Below are positions 44,244-55,619 of a stretch of DNA of 64,000 nucleotides, piece by piece. Made by a program: the position numbers and the translations under genes. Below the pieces are notes generated by a model that searched no databases, had not been told where the DNA came from, and saw only the letters and a list, made by a program, of their open reading frames with translations. Position 1 is the stretch's first letter. Each line of letters begins with the position of its first letter. The DNA comes from CAWFKS01 sp963816435 (GTDB lineage: Bacteria > Pseudomonadota > Alphaproteobacteria > Rhizobiales > Rhizobiaceae), in NCBI GenBank assembly GCA_963816435.1, contig CAWFKS010000012.1, positions 62,001 through 126,000 on the forward strand, in the 5' to 3' direction.

Positions 44244-46805
44244 GTGATACGAAGACAGGTGACGACAAGACGCTGAGCGTCAGCACGAAGAAGACCCTGA
44301 CGCTGAAGCGGCCCGGCATGGAGCAGGGCACGGTGCGCCAGAACTTTTCGCACGGGCGCACCAAGTCTGTCGTCGTCGAGACCAAGAAGCGCAAGTTCCA
44401 GCGCCCCGACGAGCGTCAGGACCAGGCCGCGCAGCTGTTCAAGCCGAAGCAGCAGCCCGCCGCGCCGGCAGCCCCCGCCGCTGCTGCGACGCCGGCCCCC
44501 GCGCCTCGGCCGCAGCCCGAGCAGCGCTCGTCGGCTTCCGGCATGGTGCTCAACGATCTCTCCAACGAGGAGATGGAGGCCCGCCGCCGCGCGCTCGAAG
44601 GTTCCAAGGTGCGGGAGGTCGAGGAGCGCAAGCGTGCCGCCGAGGACGCCAAGCGCCGCGCCGAGGAAGACGAGCGCCGCCGTCTCGAGCGCGAGGAATC
44701 CGCCCGCCGTCAGGCCGAGGAGGAAGCCCGCCTCGCCGCCGAGGCCGAGGCGCGCCGCCGCTCCGAGGAGGAAGCCCGCCGCCGCTCGCCGGCCGCCGAG
44801 GCGCCCGGCCGTCGACGAAGACGAGGAAGGGCGTGCCAGGCCGAGCGCCAAGCGCGGTGCCCCGCGTCCGGAGGTTGTTGCGCCGAAGCCGGTCAAGCCG
44901 AAGGGCGAGGAAGATCGCCGCCGCGGCAAGCTGACGCTGAACAAGGCGCTGTCGGGCGACGAGTCGCGCGGCCGCTCGCTATCGTCGATGCGTCGCCGCC
45001 AGGAGAAGTTCAAGCGCTCGATGCATCAGGAGCCGCGCGAGAAGATTTCGCGCGAGGTCGTGCTGCCCGAGACGATCACCGTCCAGGAACTCGCCAACCG
45101 CATGGCCGAGCGTGCCGTCGACGTGGTCAAGTATTTCATGAAGGAAGGCCAGATCCTCAAGCCGGGCGACGTCATCGATGCCGACACGGCCGAGCTGGTC
45201 GCTTCCGAGTTCGGTCACACGGTGCGCCGCGTTTCCGAATCCGACGTCGAGGAAGGACTGTTCGACATCGAGGACAAGGCAGAGGACCAGAAGCCGCGCG
45301 CGCCGGTGGTCACCATCATGGGCCACGTCGATCACGGCAAGACGTCGCTGCTCGACGCCATCCGCGAGGCCAACGTCGTCTCCGGCGAGGCCGGCGGCAT
45401 CACCCAGCACATCGGCGCCTATCAGGTCGAGAAGAACGGTCAGAAGATCACCTTCATCGACACGCCGGGCCACGCCGCCTTCACGGCGATGCGCGCCCGC
45501 GGCGCCGAGGCGACCGATATCGCCATTCTGGTGGTGGCGGCCGACGACAGCGTCATGCCGCAGACGATCGAGTCCATCAATCACGCCAAGGCGGCCGGCG
45601 TGCCGATCATCGTGGCGATCAACAAGATCGACAAGCCCGACGCCAACCCCCAGAAGGTCCGCACCGAACTCCTCCAGCACGAGGTGTTCGTGGAATCGAT
45701 GGGCGGCGAGGTTCTGGACGTCGAGGTCTCGGCGACCAAGCACACCAATCTCGACAAGCTGCTCGAGGCGATCCTGCTGCAGGCCGAACTGCTCGACCTC
45801 AAGGCCAACCCCGACCGCACCGCCGAAGGCGTGGTCATCGAGGCGCGGCTCGACAAGGGGCGTGGCCCCGTTGCCACCGTCCTCGTGCAGGCCGGCACGC
45901 TCAGGCCGGGCGACATCCTCGTCGCCGGCAACGAGTGGGGCCGCGTGCGCGCGCTGGTCAACGAGCGTGGCGAACAGGTCAAGGAAGCCGAGCCGGCGAC
46001 GCCGGTGGAGATACTCGGCCTTCAGGGCACGCCGCAGGCCGGTGACCGCTTCGCCGTGGTCGAGAACGAGGCCCGGGCCCGCGAGGTCACCGAGTATCGC
46101 CAGCGCCTGGCGCGCGAGAAGGCGGTTGCCAAGCACGCCGGCCAGCGTGGCTCGCTCGAGCAGATGATGAGCCAGCTCCAGTCCTCGGGCGTGAAGGAAT
46201 TTCCGCTCGTCATCAAGGGCGACGTGCAGGGCTCGATCGAGGCGATCATCGCCGCGCTCGACAAGCTCGGCACCGACGAGGTGCGCGCCCGCATCGTCCA
46301 TTCGGGCGCCGGCGGTATCACCGAGACCGACGTGTCGCTGGCGGAGACCTCGAACGCCGCGATCATCGGCTTCAACGTGCGCGCCAACAAGCAGGCACGC
46401 ACCGCGGCCGAACAGGCAGGCATCGAGATCCGCTACTACAACATCATCTACAACCTGGTGGATGACGTGAAGGCGGCGATGTCGGGCCTGCTGTCGCCGG
46501 AGCGTCGCGAGACGTTCCTCGGCAACGCCGAGATCCTGGAGGTGTTCAACATCACCAAGGTCGGCAAGGTCGCGGGCTGCCGCGTCACGGAGGGCAAGGT
46601 CGAGCGTGGTGCCGGCGTGCGCCTGATCCGCGACGACGTGGTCATCCACGAGGGCAAGCTGAAGACGCTGAAGCGCTTCAAGGACGAGGTATCGGAAGTG
46701 CCGTCCGGCCAGGAATGCGGCATGGCCTTCGAGAACTACGAGGACATCCGCGCCGGCGACATCATCGAGGCCTTCCGCGTCGAGGAAGTCGCGCGCACGC
46801 TGTAG
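44240..46805 (+). CDS. infB: Translation initiation factor IF-2 (one frameshift)
   Basis: IF-2 delivers fMet-tRNA to the 30S subunit. The long N-terminal region is coiled coil and low complexity (RRRALEGSKVREVEERKRAA and similar, residues about 90-210). The IF2_N domain (VVLPETITVQELANRMAERA) precedes the G domain: GHVDHGKTSLLDAI, DTPGHAAFTAMRARGAEATD and NKIDKP. Domains II-IV follow to a stop at 46805. An extra C near 44812 (GCGCCCGGCC for GCGCCGGCC) shifts the frame inside the low-complexity part. The restored length is about 854 residues. The gene is essential, so this is probably sequence error. Confidence 0.95.
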
Positions 46806-46996
46806 GAAAGCGCCGGCGATCGCCTGCCCGACCCGGGCAGGCGAAGCAGGCAAACCTGCGAATTGCCGGACCGGCGAGGCCCCCGAGGCCATATAGCTCC
46901 GGCGACGCGGATTGCCGGTGCGCGGTGCGGCTGCACAATGCGTGAGACATGCCCGGCGGTTCGATTCCGCTGAGCACGATTTCGAAAGTTTGAACC

Positions 46997-47401
46997 ATGT
47001 CCAGGAATACAGGCCCTTCCCAGCGCCAGCTTCGCGTCGGCGAGCAGGTCCGCCACGCGCTGTCGGAACTGTTCCAGCGCGGCGAGGTGCGCGACGATCT
47101 GGTCGAGGCCGCCGTGCTCTCGGTGTCGGAGGTGCGCATGTCGCCCGACCTCAAGGTGGCGACGGCTTACGTCTCGCCGCTCGCCAATGTCGACGGCGGC
47201 GCCGTGGTCGAGGCGCTCAACCATCACGCCAGGTTCATTCGCGGCCGCGTGTCGCCGGCGATCAGGCAGATGAAATACATGCCGGAGTTCCGCTTCCGGC
47301 TCGATACCAGCTTCGACAACATGGCTCGCGTCGACGAACTGCTGCGCTCGCCCGAAGTGGCGCGCGATCTCGACGAAGGGGAGGACGACGAGGGCGCATG
47401 A
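46997..47401 (+). CDS. rbfA: Ribosome-binding factor A
   Basis: RbfA is a KH-fold protein that helps mature the 30S 5' end and supports growth in the cold. 134 residues from ATG 46997: QLRVGEQVRHALSELFQRGE, VSEVRMSPDLKVATAYVSPL and PEFRFRLDTSFDNMARVDEL, all in family order. The stop overlaps the start of an HNH-type gene (ATGA). Upstream is a 190-base gap after infB without a gene. Confidence 0.95.
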   Translation: MSRNTGPSQRQLRVGEQVRHALSELFQRGEVRDDLVEAAVLSVSEVRMSPDLKVATAYVSPLANVDGGAVVEALNHHARFIRGRVSPAIRQMKYMPEFRFRLDTSFDNMARVDELLRSPEVARDLDEGEDDEGA

Positions 47402-47721
47402 GGCAGGGGCGGGCGGAGCTGCCCGGCTTCGGGACGCGCCGGCTGGAGCCGCTGGAGACCTGCTGGCTCTGTGCCCGCGAACTGGGGCGCCGTGTGGAAT
47501 GGCACCATCCCGTGCCGAAGAGCCGCGGCGGGCGCGACACCGTGCCGGTCCACCCGATCTGCCACGCCACGCTGCACCGCAACTTCTCCAACGCCGAGCT
47601 CGCCGGCTTCGGAACCGATGTCGAGGCGTTGAGGCGGCACGACAGGGTCGTGCATTTCCTGCGCTGGATTGCAGGAAAGCCGCCGGAATTTCATGCGCCG
47701 ACCCGCAGGCGTCGTGTCTAG
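47398..47721 (+). CDS. HNH endonuclease-like protein
   Basis: A 107-residue protein with TCWLCARELGRRVEWHHPVP, then KSRGGRDTVPVHPICHATLH. This is a compact HNH/beta-beta-alpha metal pattern: a Cys pair C-x2-C, His-His, and Asn/His-like C-terminal HxxxH (ICHATLH). It starts by overlapping the rbfA stop (ATGA) and sits between rbfA and truB, so it is cotranscribed with translation genes. Whether it cuts nucleic acid or is a conserved structural zinc protein is unknown. Confidence 0.78.
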   Translation: MRQGRAELPGFGTRRLEPLETCWLCARELGRRVEWHHPVPKSRGGRDTVPVHPICHATLHRNFSNAELAGFGTDVEALRRHDRVVHFLRWIAGKPPEFHAPTRRRRV

Positions 47722-47774
47722 AAACCCCACCCGCCGCACCAATGCGCGGCGGACACGAAGGACGGAAACGAGGA

Positions 47775-48744
47775 ATGAGCCGAAGGAAGAAAAAGGGCCG
47801 GCCGGTCTCCGGCTGGGTGGTGTTCGACAAGCCCGTCGGCATGGGCTCCACCGAGGCCGTCTCCAAGATCAAGTGGCTGTTCCAGGCCGACAAGGCGGGC
47901 CACGCCGGCACGCTCGATCCGCTCGCCTCCGGCATGCTGCCGATCGCGCTCGGCGAGGCGACAAAGACCGTGCCCTACGTCATGGACGGCGCCAAGATCT
48001 ATCGCTTCACGGTCGCCTGGGGCGAGGAGCGGCTGACGGACGATCTCGAGGGCAAGGCGACGAAGACCTCCGACAAGCGGCCGACGCGCGAGGAAATCGA
48101 GGCGCTGCTGCCGAACTACACCGGCCTGATCATGCAGGTGCCGCCGCTGTTTTCGGCCATCAAGATCGAGGGCGAGCGCGCCTACGACCTCGCCCGCGAG
48201 GGCGAGAAGGTCGAGATCCCGCCGCGCGAGGTCGAAATCGGCCGCATCGACATTGTCGACGTGCCCGACGCCGGCCACGCCGTTTTCGAGGTCGAGTGCG
48301 GCAAGGGCACCTATGTGCGTTCGCTGGCCCGCGATTTCGGCCGCGATCTCGGCTGCTACGGCCACGTCAGCGACCTGCGCCGCACCGAGGTCTATCCGTT
48401 CACGCCGGACGACCTCGTGACGCTGGAAAAGCTCGAGGCCGCAGCACCGCCGCGCGAGGCGCCGGAAGCAGCCGGAGGGCATCGGCGCGCCGTCGATGAA
48501 GGAACGCTACGCTCCGCTCGACGCGCTTCTGGTCGACACCGGCAGCGCGCTCGCCGACCTGCCGCGCCTGGAGGTCGGCGACGACGCCGCTCGCAAGCTG
48601 CGGCTCGGCAACGCGGTCATTGCGCGCGGCCGCGACGCTCCCGTCGAGACCGACGAGGCCTGCGCCATGCTGCGCGGACGGCTGGTGGCGATCGGCGCTG
48701 TCGAAGGCGGCATGTTCAAGCCGAGGCGCGTCTTCGGCGGCTAG
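47775..48744 (+). CDS. truB: tRNA pseudouridine(55) synthase (one frameshift)
   Basis: TruB makes pseudouridine 55 in the T-loop and acts as a tRNA chaperone. The catalytic Asp lies in AGHAGTLDPLASGMLPI (residues about 39-55). FTVAWGEERLTDDLEGKATK and YVRSLARDFGRDLGCYGHV are also typical. One extra base near 48472 (GAAGCAGCCGG for GAAGAGCCGG) shifts the C-terminal part. The restored chain continues EEPEGIGAPSMKERYAPLDA to a PUA-like end at 48744, about 322 residues. It follows rbfA and the HNH gene as in the classical nusA-infB-rbfA-truB order. Confidence 0.92.
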
Positions 48745-48752
48745 AACGGACA

Positions 48753-48789
48753 GCCCGTCGGCCGTTTGCACTTGCCGGACGGGCATTTT
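48753..48789 (+). terminator. Terminator after truB
   Basis: GCCCGTC GGC (48753-48762) pairs with GCC G GACGGGC (48774-48784), with one bulged G and a loop of 11 bases, followed by ATTTT. It is the likely end of the rimP-truB operon. Confidence 0.7.
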
Positions 48790-48806
48790 GCCTCCAAGCT
48801 TCGGCA

Positions 48807-49892
<1,086 letters not shown>

Positions 49893-50070
49893 CCGCCCGG
49901 CTGCGGTTACGCCGGCAAGAGCCCGGCAGGATATTCCGCTGGCATTTTGCTGCGTGATGCACTATATGCGCCGCAGCATCGCGCTAGGCGCCATGCATCT
50001 TTGGCCCCCGCTGGACGACATCCCGGCCGTGGGCGTCCCAATTTCCTCAAAATTCGAAAGGAAAAGCACG

Positions 50071-50340
50071 ATGTCGATTACCGCAGAGCGCAAGCAGGAA
50101 CTGATGGGCGAATTCGCCACCGCCACGGGCGACACCGGTTCGCCGGAAGTCCAGGTGGCGATCCTCACGGAGCGCATCAAGAACCTGACCGAGCATTTCA
50201 AGGACCACAAGAAGGACAACCATTCCCGGCGTGGTCTGCTGAAGCTGGTGTCGCAGCGCCGCCGTCTGCTCGACTATCTGAAGGGCAAGGACGAAGGCCG
50301 CTATCAGACGCTGATCGGCAAGCTCGGCATTCGCCGCTGA
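50071..50340 (+). CDS. rpsO: 30S ribosomal protein S15
   Basis: S15 is a primary 16S rRNA-binding protein and a known autoregulator. 89 residues from ATG 50071: MSITAERKQELMGEFATATG, VQVAILTERIKNLTEHFKDH, LLKLVSQRRRLLDYLK and the ending GKLGIRR, all diagnostic. SD AGGAAAAGC precedes it. It is followed by a hairpin and then pnp, the conserved rpsO-pnp pair. Confidence 0.97.
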   Translation: MSITAERKQELMGEFATATGDTGSPEVQVAILTERIKNLTEHFKDHKKDNHSRRGLLKLVSQRRRLLDYLKGKDEGRYQTLIGKLGIRR

Positions 50341-50349
50341 CGAGTTTGG

Positions 50350-50374
50350 ACGGCGGGTCCGCAAGACCCGCCGT
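50350..50374 (+). other. Hairpin between rpsO and pnp
   Basis: ACGGCGGGTC pairs perfectly with GACCCGCCGT around a CGCAA loop. No T run follows, so it is more likely an RNA-stability or processing hairpin, or part of the pnp leader, than a classical terminator. Confidence 0.6.
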
Positions 50375-50620
50375 TCGCGCATCGGGACCGTCCGAAGGGA
50401 CGCATCCCGCGGCTCCGGGATTTGAAAGGTTCAGTGCCCGGAGCTCCCATGGACCGGTCATGGGGCAGGATTGCAGGATGCTTGCAGGCGCGCCGGCCGC
50501 GCCCATTTCGCCAAGCCTCCCGTCGTCTTGCCCGTGGCCTCGTCCGCAACACGAAGCCGGGGAAGTCAGGGCGCGCCGCGTGGATGCGGCGCGCAGCTTC
50601 CCGCATACGAAGGACAAGAC
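50375..50620 (+). promoter_or_regulatory. Leader region of pnp
   Basis: 246 bases without a gene. A second hairpin, ATCCCG/CGGGAT at about 50403-50420, is visible. PNPase in other bacteria controls its own message through leader hairpins processed by RNase III, so this region is the likely place, but no specific site can be named. Confidence 0.4.
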
Positions 50621-52771
50621 ATGTTCAATCACCACAAAGTGGAAATCGAGTGGGGCGGCCGTCCGCTCACTCTGGAAACCGGCAAGATCGCCCGCCAGGC
50701 CGACGGCGCGGTGCTCGCGACCTACGGCGAGACCGTCGTGCTCGCCACCGTCGTCTCGGCCAAGGAGCCGAAGCCGGGCTTCGACTTCTTCCCGCTGACC
50801 GTCAACTATCAGGAAAAGACCTTCGCGGCCGGCAAGATCCCCGGCGGCTTCTTCAAGCGCGAAGGCCGTCCGACCGAGAAGGAGACGCTGACCTCGCGCC
50901 TCATCGACCGGCCGATCCGTCCGCTCTTCGCCGACGGCTACAAGAACGACACGCAGGTCATCGCCACCGTTCTGCAGCACGACCTGGAGAATGATCCCGA
51001 CATCGTCGCGATGGTCGCCGTTTCCGCCGCGCTGACGCTTTCGGGCGTGCCCTTCATGGGCCCGATCGGCGGCGCTCGCGTCGGCTACATCGGTGGCGAA
51101 TACGTGCTCAACCCGCAGGTCGACGCGATGCCCGAGTCCAAGCTCGACCTCGTCGTCGCCGGCACGTCGGACGCCGTGATGATGGTCGAATCCGAGGCCC
51201 AGGAGTTGACCGAGGAAGTCATGCTGGGCGCGGTCATGTTCGGCCACAAGGGCTTCCAGCCGGTGATCGACGCGATCATCAAGCTGGCCGAGGTCGCCGC
51301 CAAGGACCCGCGCGAGCACAACCCGTCCGACCTCTCGGCGCTCGAGACCGAGATGCTCGGCCTGACCGAGAACGAGCTGCGCGCCGCCTACAAGATCACC
51401 GACAAGCAGGAGCGCTACGCCGCCGTCGACGCGGTCAAGGCCAAGGTCAAGGAGCACTTCGCGCCGCAGGGCGAGGAAGAGCCGAAATGGTCCTCCGAGC
51501 AGGTCGGCACCGTGTTCAAGGAGCTCCAGGCCAAGATCGTGCGCTGGAACATCCTCGACACCGGCTCGCGCATCGACGGACGTGACCTCAAGACGGTCCG
51601 TCCGATCGTGGCCGAGGTCGGCGTGCTGCCGCGCACCCACGGCTCGGCCGTGTTCACGCGCGGCGAGACGCAGGCGCTGGTCGTCGCCACGCTGGGCACC
51701 GGCGAGGACGAGCAGTTCGTCGACGCCCTGACCGGCACCTACAAGGAAACCTTCATGCTGCACTACAATTTCCCGCCCTATTCGGTCGGGGAAACGGGTC
51801 GCATGGGGTCGCCCGGCCGTCGCGAGATCGGCCACGGCAAGCTCGCCTGGCGCGCCGTCCACCCGATGCTGCCCGGGCCGGACCAGTTCCCCTACACGCT
51901 GCGCGTGGTCTCCGAGATCACCGAGTCCAACGGTTCGTCCTCGATGGCCACCGTCTGCGGCACCTCGCTGGCGCTGATGGATGCCGGCGTGCCGCTGAAC
52001 AAGCCGGTCGCGGGCATCGCCATGGGCCTGATCAAGGAAGGCGAGCGCTTCGCCGTGCTGTCCGACATCCTCGGTGACGAGGATCATCTCGGCGACATGG
52101 ACTTCAAGGTCGCGGGCACCGACGCCGGCGTCACCTCGCTGCAGATGGACATCAAGATCGCCGGCATCACCGAGGAGATCATGAAGGTCGCCCTCGACCA
52201 GGCCAAGGGCGGTCGCGACCACATCCTCGGCGAGATGTCGAAGGCGCTCGCGGAAAGCCGCGGCGAGCTCGGCGAGTTCGCGCCGCGCATCGAGGTCATG
52301 AACATCCCGACCGACAAGATCCGCGACGTCATCGGCACCGGCGGCAAGGTGATCCGCGAGATCGTCGAGAAGACCGGCGCCAAGATCAACATCGAGGACG
52401 ACGGCACGGTCAAGATCGCCTCCTCCAACGCCAAGGAGATCGAGGCCGCCAAGAAGTGGATCCACTCGCTGACGGCCGAGCCGGAAGTGGGCGAGATCTA
52501 CGAGGGCACGGTCGTCAAGACCGCCGACTTCGGCGCCTTCGTCAACTTCTTCGGTCCCAAGGACGGTCTGGTTCACATCTCCCAGCTGGCGCCCGAGCGC
52601 GTCGCCAAGACCACCGACGTGGTCAAGGAAGGCGACAAGGTCTACGTCAAGCTCATGGGCTTCGACGAGCGCGGCAAGGTCCGCCTGTCGATGAAGGTCG
52701 TCGATCAGGAGACCGGCAAGGAAATCGCCCGGGAGAAGAAGTCGGAGAACGCCGAAGAGGCCGACGCCTGA
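50621..52771 (+). CDS. pnp: Polyribonucleotide nucleotidyltransferase (PNPase)
   Basis: PNPase is the trimeric 3'-to-5' phosphorolytic exonuclease of the RNA degradosome. The intact 716-residue frame has RNase PH domain 1 (MFNHHKVEIEWGGRPLTLET), the alpha-helical linker, RNase PH domain 2 with the catalytic SSSMATVCGTSLALMDAGVP and DEDHLGDMDFKVAGTDAGVT, then KH (VIGTGGKVIREIVEKTGAKI) and S1 (VGEIYEGTVVKTADFGAFVN) RNA-binding domains. The short C-terminal charged tail is typical. It follows rpsO, from which it is separated by hairpins. Confidence 0.98.
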   Translation: MFNHHKVEIEWGGRPLTLETGKIARQADGAVLATYGETVVLATVVSAKEPKPGFDFFPLTVNYQEKTFAAGKIPGGFFKREGRPTEKETLTSRLIDRPIRPLFADGYKNDTQVIATVLQHDLENDPDIVAMVAVSAALTLSGVPFMGPIGGARVGYIGGEYVLNPQVDAMPESKLDLVVAGTSDAVMMVESEAQELTEEVMLGAVMFGHKGFQPVIDAIIKLAEVAAKDPREHNPSDLSALETEMLGLTENELRAAYKITDKQERYAAVDAVKAKVKEHFAPQGEEEPKWSSEQVGTVFKELQAKIVRWNILDTGSRIDGRDLKTVRPIVAEVGVLPRTHGSAVFTRGETQALVVATLGTGEDEQFVDALTGTYKETFMLHYNFPPYSVGETGRMGSPGRREIGHGKLAWRAVHPMLPGPDQFPYTLRVVSEITESNGSSSMATVCGTSLALMDAGVPLNKPVAGIAMGLIKEGERFAVLSDILGDEDHLGDMDFKVAGTDAGVTSLQMDIKIAGITEEIMKVALDQAKGGRDHILGEMSKALAESRGELGEFAPRIEVMNIPTDKIRDVIGTGGKVIREIVEKTGAKINIEDDGTVKIASSNAKEIEAAKKWIHSLTAEPEVGEIYEGTVVKTADFGAFVNFFGPKDGLVHISQLAPERVAKTTDVVKEGDKVYVKLMGFDERGKVRLSMKVVDQETGKEIAREKKSENAEEADA

Positions 52772-52798
52772 TCTTTTTCGATCCGCATTTTTCGGAGC

Positions 52799-52828
52799 GG
52801 GCGCGGCAGCAATGCCGCGCCCGTTTTC
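52799..52828 (+). terminator. Terminator after pnp
   Basis: A perfect 10-bp stem GGGCGCGGCA/TGCCGCGCCC with a GCAA tetraloop (52799-52822), followed by GTTTTC. A strong intrinsic terminator. Confidence 0.85.
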
Positions 52829-52908
52829 GTTGGCGGGCGGTGTCCCGCTTGGTGCGGCACGGGCGGGATATTCCCCGCCGGACCGAACTGCGCTAAGCGC
52901 TCCCCACC

Positions 52909-53929
52909 ATGCCCGACGACGCGACGCGAACCCTCTTCCACCCGTTCGAGGCCGGCATTCTCGAGATGCCGTCTCCCGGCGCCCGCGCGCTGGTGCTCGG
53001 CGCCAGGCAGGGGTTTCGCCCGCCGCGCGACTTTGCCGGCGAGCTTCATGTCGTTCAGGGGTTTCGGCCGGATTTCCTGGCGCTCGAGCGAAACGGCCTG
53101 AACGTCACCGCCGCGCCGAACGGCGAGGGCTACGATCTGGCGCTCGTGCTGCTCGGCAGGCACCGCGGCGAGAACGAGGCCATGCTCGCCGAGGCGCTGG
53201 CAAGAACCAGGCCGGGAGCGCACGTGCTCGTCGCCGGCACGAAGACCGAGGGCGCCGACAGTCTGCGCAAGCGGGTCGCCGGCTTTCTGCCGGTCGCCGG
53301 CTCGGCCGCCAAATACCATGCGCTCGTGTTCTGGCTGGAAAGGCCCGAAGATGCCGGACCGGCCATTGCGCGGCTGGCGGGAAAGCCGCCGGCAGGACTG
53401 CTCGAAGGCCGCTACGCCACTGCGCCCGGCATGTTCTCGCACGATCACGTCGATGCCGGCTCGAAGACTGCTCGCCGACCACCTGCCGGCCGATCTTTCC
53501 GGCCGCGTCGCGGATTTCTGCGCCGGCTGGGGCTATCTGGCCGCGCGCGTCGCCGACAACGACAAGATCACCGCGCTCGACCTCTACGAGGCGGACTTCG
53601 CATCGCTCGAGGCGGCGCGGCTAAACCTCGCTCACACGAGGCCGGCGCTGGAGAAGGGCTTCTTCTGGACGGATCTGACGAGCGAAAAGGTCGAGCGCCG
53701 CTACGACGCGATCGTCATGAACCCGCCGTTCCATCGCGGGCGCGCCGCCGACCCGCAAATCGGACGCGCCATGATACGGGCGGCCGCCAACGCGCTGGAG
53801 CGCCGCGGGCAGCTGATCATGGTCGCCAATGCCGGATTGCCCTACGAGGTGACGCTCGCGGCGGGTTTCGCCGCGCACGGCACGCTGGCCCGCGAGAACG
53901 GCTTCAAGGTCCTGTGGGGCGAGCGCTGA
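52909..53929 (+). CDS. Class I SAM methyltransferase, RsmC-like (one frameshift)
   Basis: A 16S rRNA (guanine) methyltransferase-like protein of about 339 restored residues. The N-terminal half is a degenerate methyltransferase-like domain (DLALVLLGRHRGENEAMLAE). The C-terminal half has the SAM-binding VADFCAGWGYLAARVADNDK and the catalytic NPPF motif in IVMNPPFHRGRAADPQIG, as in RsmC/RsmD. An extra A near 53466 (TCGAAGACTG for TCGAGACTG) shifts the frame between the halves. Correcting it joins FSHDHVDAGSR to LLADHLPADLSGRV. RsmC (m2G1207) is most likely, but RlmG cannot be excluded. Confidence 0.83.
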
Positions 53930-53947
53930 GGCGGCGGGCCGCCAGCC

Positions 53948-55487
53948 TCAGTGCAGGTTGGCGACCTTCTTCTCGCTCTCGCGCAGCGAGTCGGGCTTGA
54001 TGACGAGCGGCGCCGGGCGGCCGTAGAAATAGCCCTGGACCACCTCGCAGCCGGCTGCGCGCAGCAGCGTCGCCTGGTTCTCCGTCTCGACGCCTTCGGC
54101 GATCGTGTGGACGCCGAGCGCCCGCGACAGGCCGACGATGGTGGAGACCACCGCCCCGCTGTTCTCGTCGCGCTCCAGCCGGTCGACGAAGGACTTGTCG
54201 ATCTTCAGCTTCTGGAACGGGAAGTCGATCAGGTAGCTGAGGTTGGAATAGCCCGTTCCGAAATCGTCGACGGCCACCGACACGCCGAGCGCGGCCAGCT
54301 CGCGTAGGATGCGCGCGGCGCGGTCGCGGTCCTGCATCATTGCCGTCTCGGTCACCTCGAGCTCCAGCCGATGCGGCGCCAGCCCGGTCTCGGCCATCGA
54401 TTCCTGCACGAGCTGCACGAAGCCCTTGGCCATGAACTGGACGGGCGAGATGTTGACCGCGACGAAGCAGTCTTCGTCGATATGTCCGGCGTCCTCGCAG
54501 GCCTTGCGCAGCACCCACTTGCCGATCGGCACGATCATGCCGGTTTCCTCGGCGATCGGGATGAACTCCATCGGCGCGATCATGCCGCGCTCGGGATGGC
54601 GCCAGCGGATCAGCGCCTCGTAGCCGACCACCTTGCCCTTCATCAGGTCCATCTGCGGCTGGTAGTGCAGGTCGAAGTCGCCGCGCTCGAAGGCGTTGTT
54701 CAGCTCCGATTCGACCCACTGCCGATAGTCGGCGACCTTGCCCATGTCGACGTGGAAGGCCGACCAGTTGTTGGCGCCGCCGATGCGCGCGTTCTGCAGC
54801 GCGAGGTTGGCGCGGCGCAGCAGCTGCACCGGGTCGTGCCCGTCCTTCGGCATCGCGGCGATGCCGATCGACATCGACACGGACTGCATGTGCGTGGGCA
54901 GCCTGTAGGGGCGGGTCATGTCCTCGATCAGCTCCTCGACCATCCGGTCGAGCGGCAGATCCGTGCCGTCGTCGGGAATCAGCGCGGCGAATTCGCCGGC
55001 GCCGATGCGGCCGAGCGCGGTTCCCTGGGGGAGTTTCCTTTCGAGCCGCCTGGCGAAGGAGCGGATCAGCGCGTCGCCCTGCTGGTAGCCGATCGCCTCG
55101 TTGAGCTGCTTGATGCGGTCGATATCGATGTCGACGAGGAAGACCGGCTTGCCCGTGCGCAGCGTGGCGGACGCGGCTTCGGCGATCTTGCCGATCATGG
55201 CGATCGCGGGCGTGCAGGTTCGTCAGCTTGTCGATCTGGGTCTCGCGGAAGACGTAGTCGGCCGATTCGTCCACGCCCGCGAAGAAGGACAGCGAGGCGC
55301 CGGCCGCCGCAAGCGCACACAGCCCGGCGATGATCGCGCTGGCAAGGCCGGCCGGCATGCCCGCTATCTGGTCGCCGAAGCCGTAGTGAAGGCCCCACAT
55401 CCCGAGCACGAAACTGCCGAGACCGGCGGTCGCGATCGTGATCAGCCTGAATACTGGACCTCTGTTCGGATTGCTTGTCCGGGCCAT
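53948..55487 (-). CDS. Membrane EAL phosphodiesterase with degenerate GGDEF (one frameshift)
   Basis: A c-di-GMP enzyme of about 512 restored residues. Two N-terminal membrane segments (FRLITIATAGLGSFVLGMWG; ASAIIAGLCALAAAGASLSF) precede a GGDEF-like domain in which the catalytic motif is GAGEF, so cyclase activity is doubtful. The EAL domain is complete: YEALIRWRHPERG, NISPVQFMAKGF, ELEVTETAMM, VAVDDFGTGYSNLSYL and TIAEGVETENQ all carry the metal and catalytic residues. It should therefore degrade c-di-GMP. One extra base at about 55206 (CCCGCGATCGCC on the minus strand) separates the membrane part from the GGDEF-EAL part. The upstream ATG at 55574 is possible but less typical. Confidence 0.88.
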
Positions 55488-55619
55488 GCGGAATCCTTCA
55501 TCTGACGCAAGGATAGCCGAAAGCCCCTTAGAAACGGTTTCCGACATGCGGACCGTTTTAACTAGTGCTAACATGCCCCAAACTGACGTCCGAGGCTCGA
55601 TCCGGACGCGAGGAACGCC

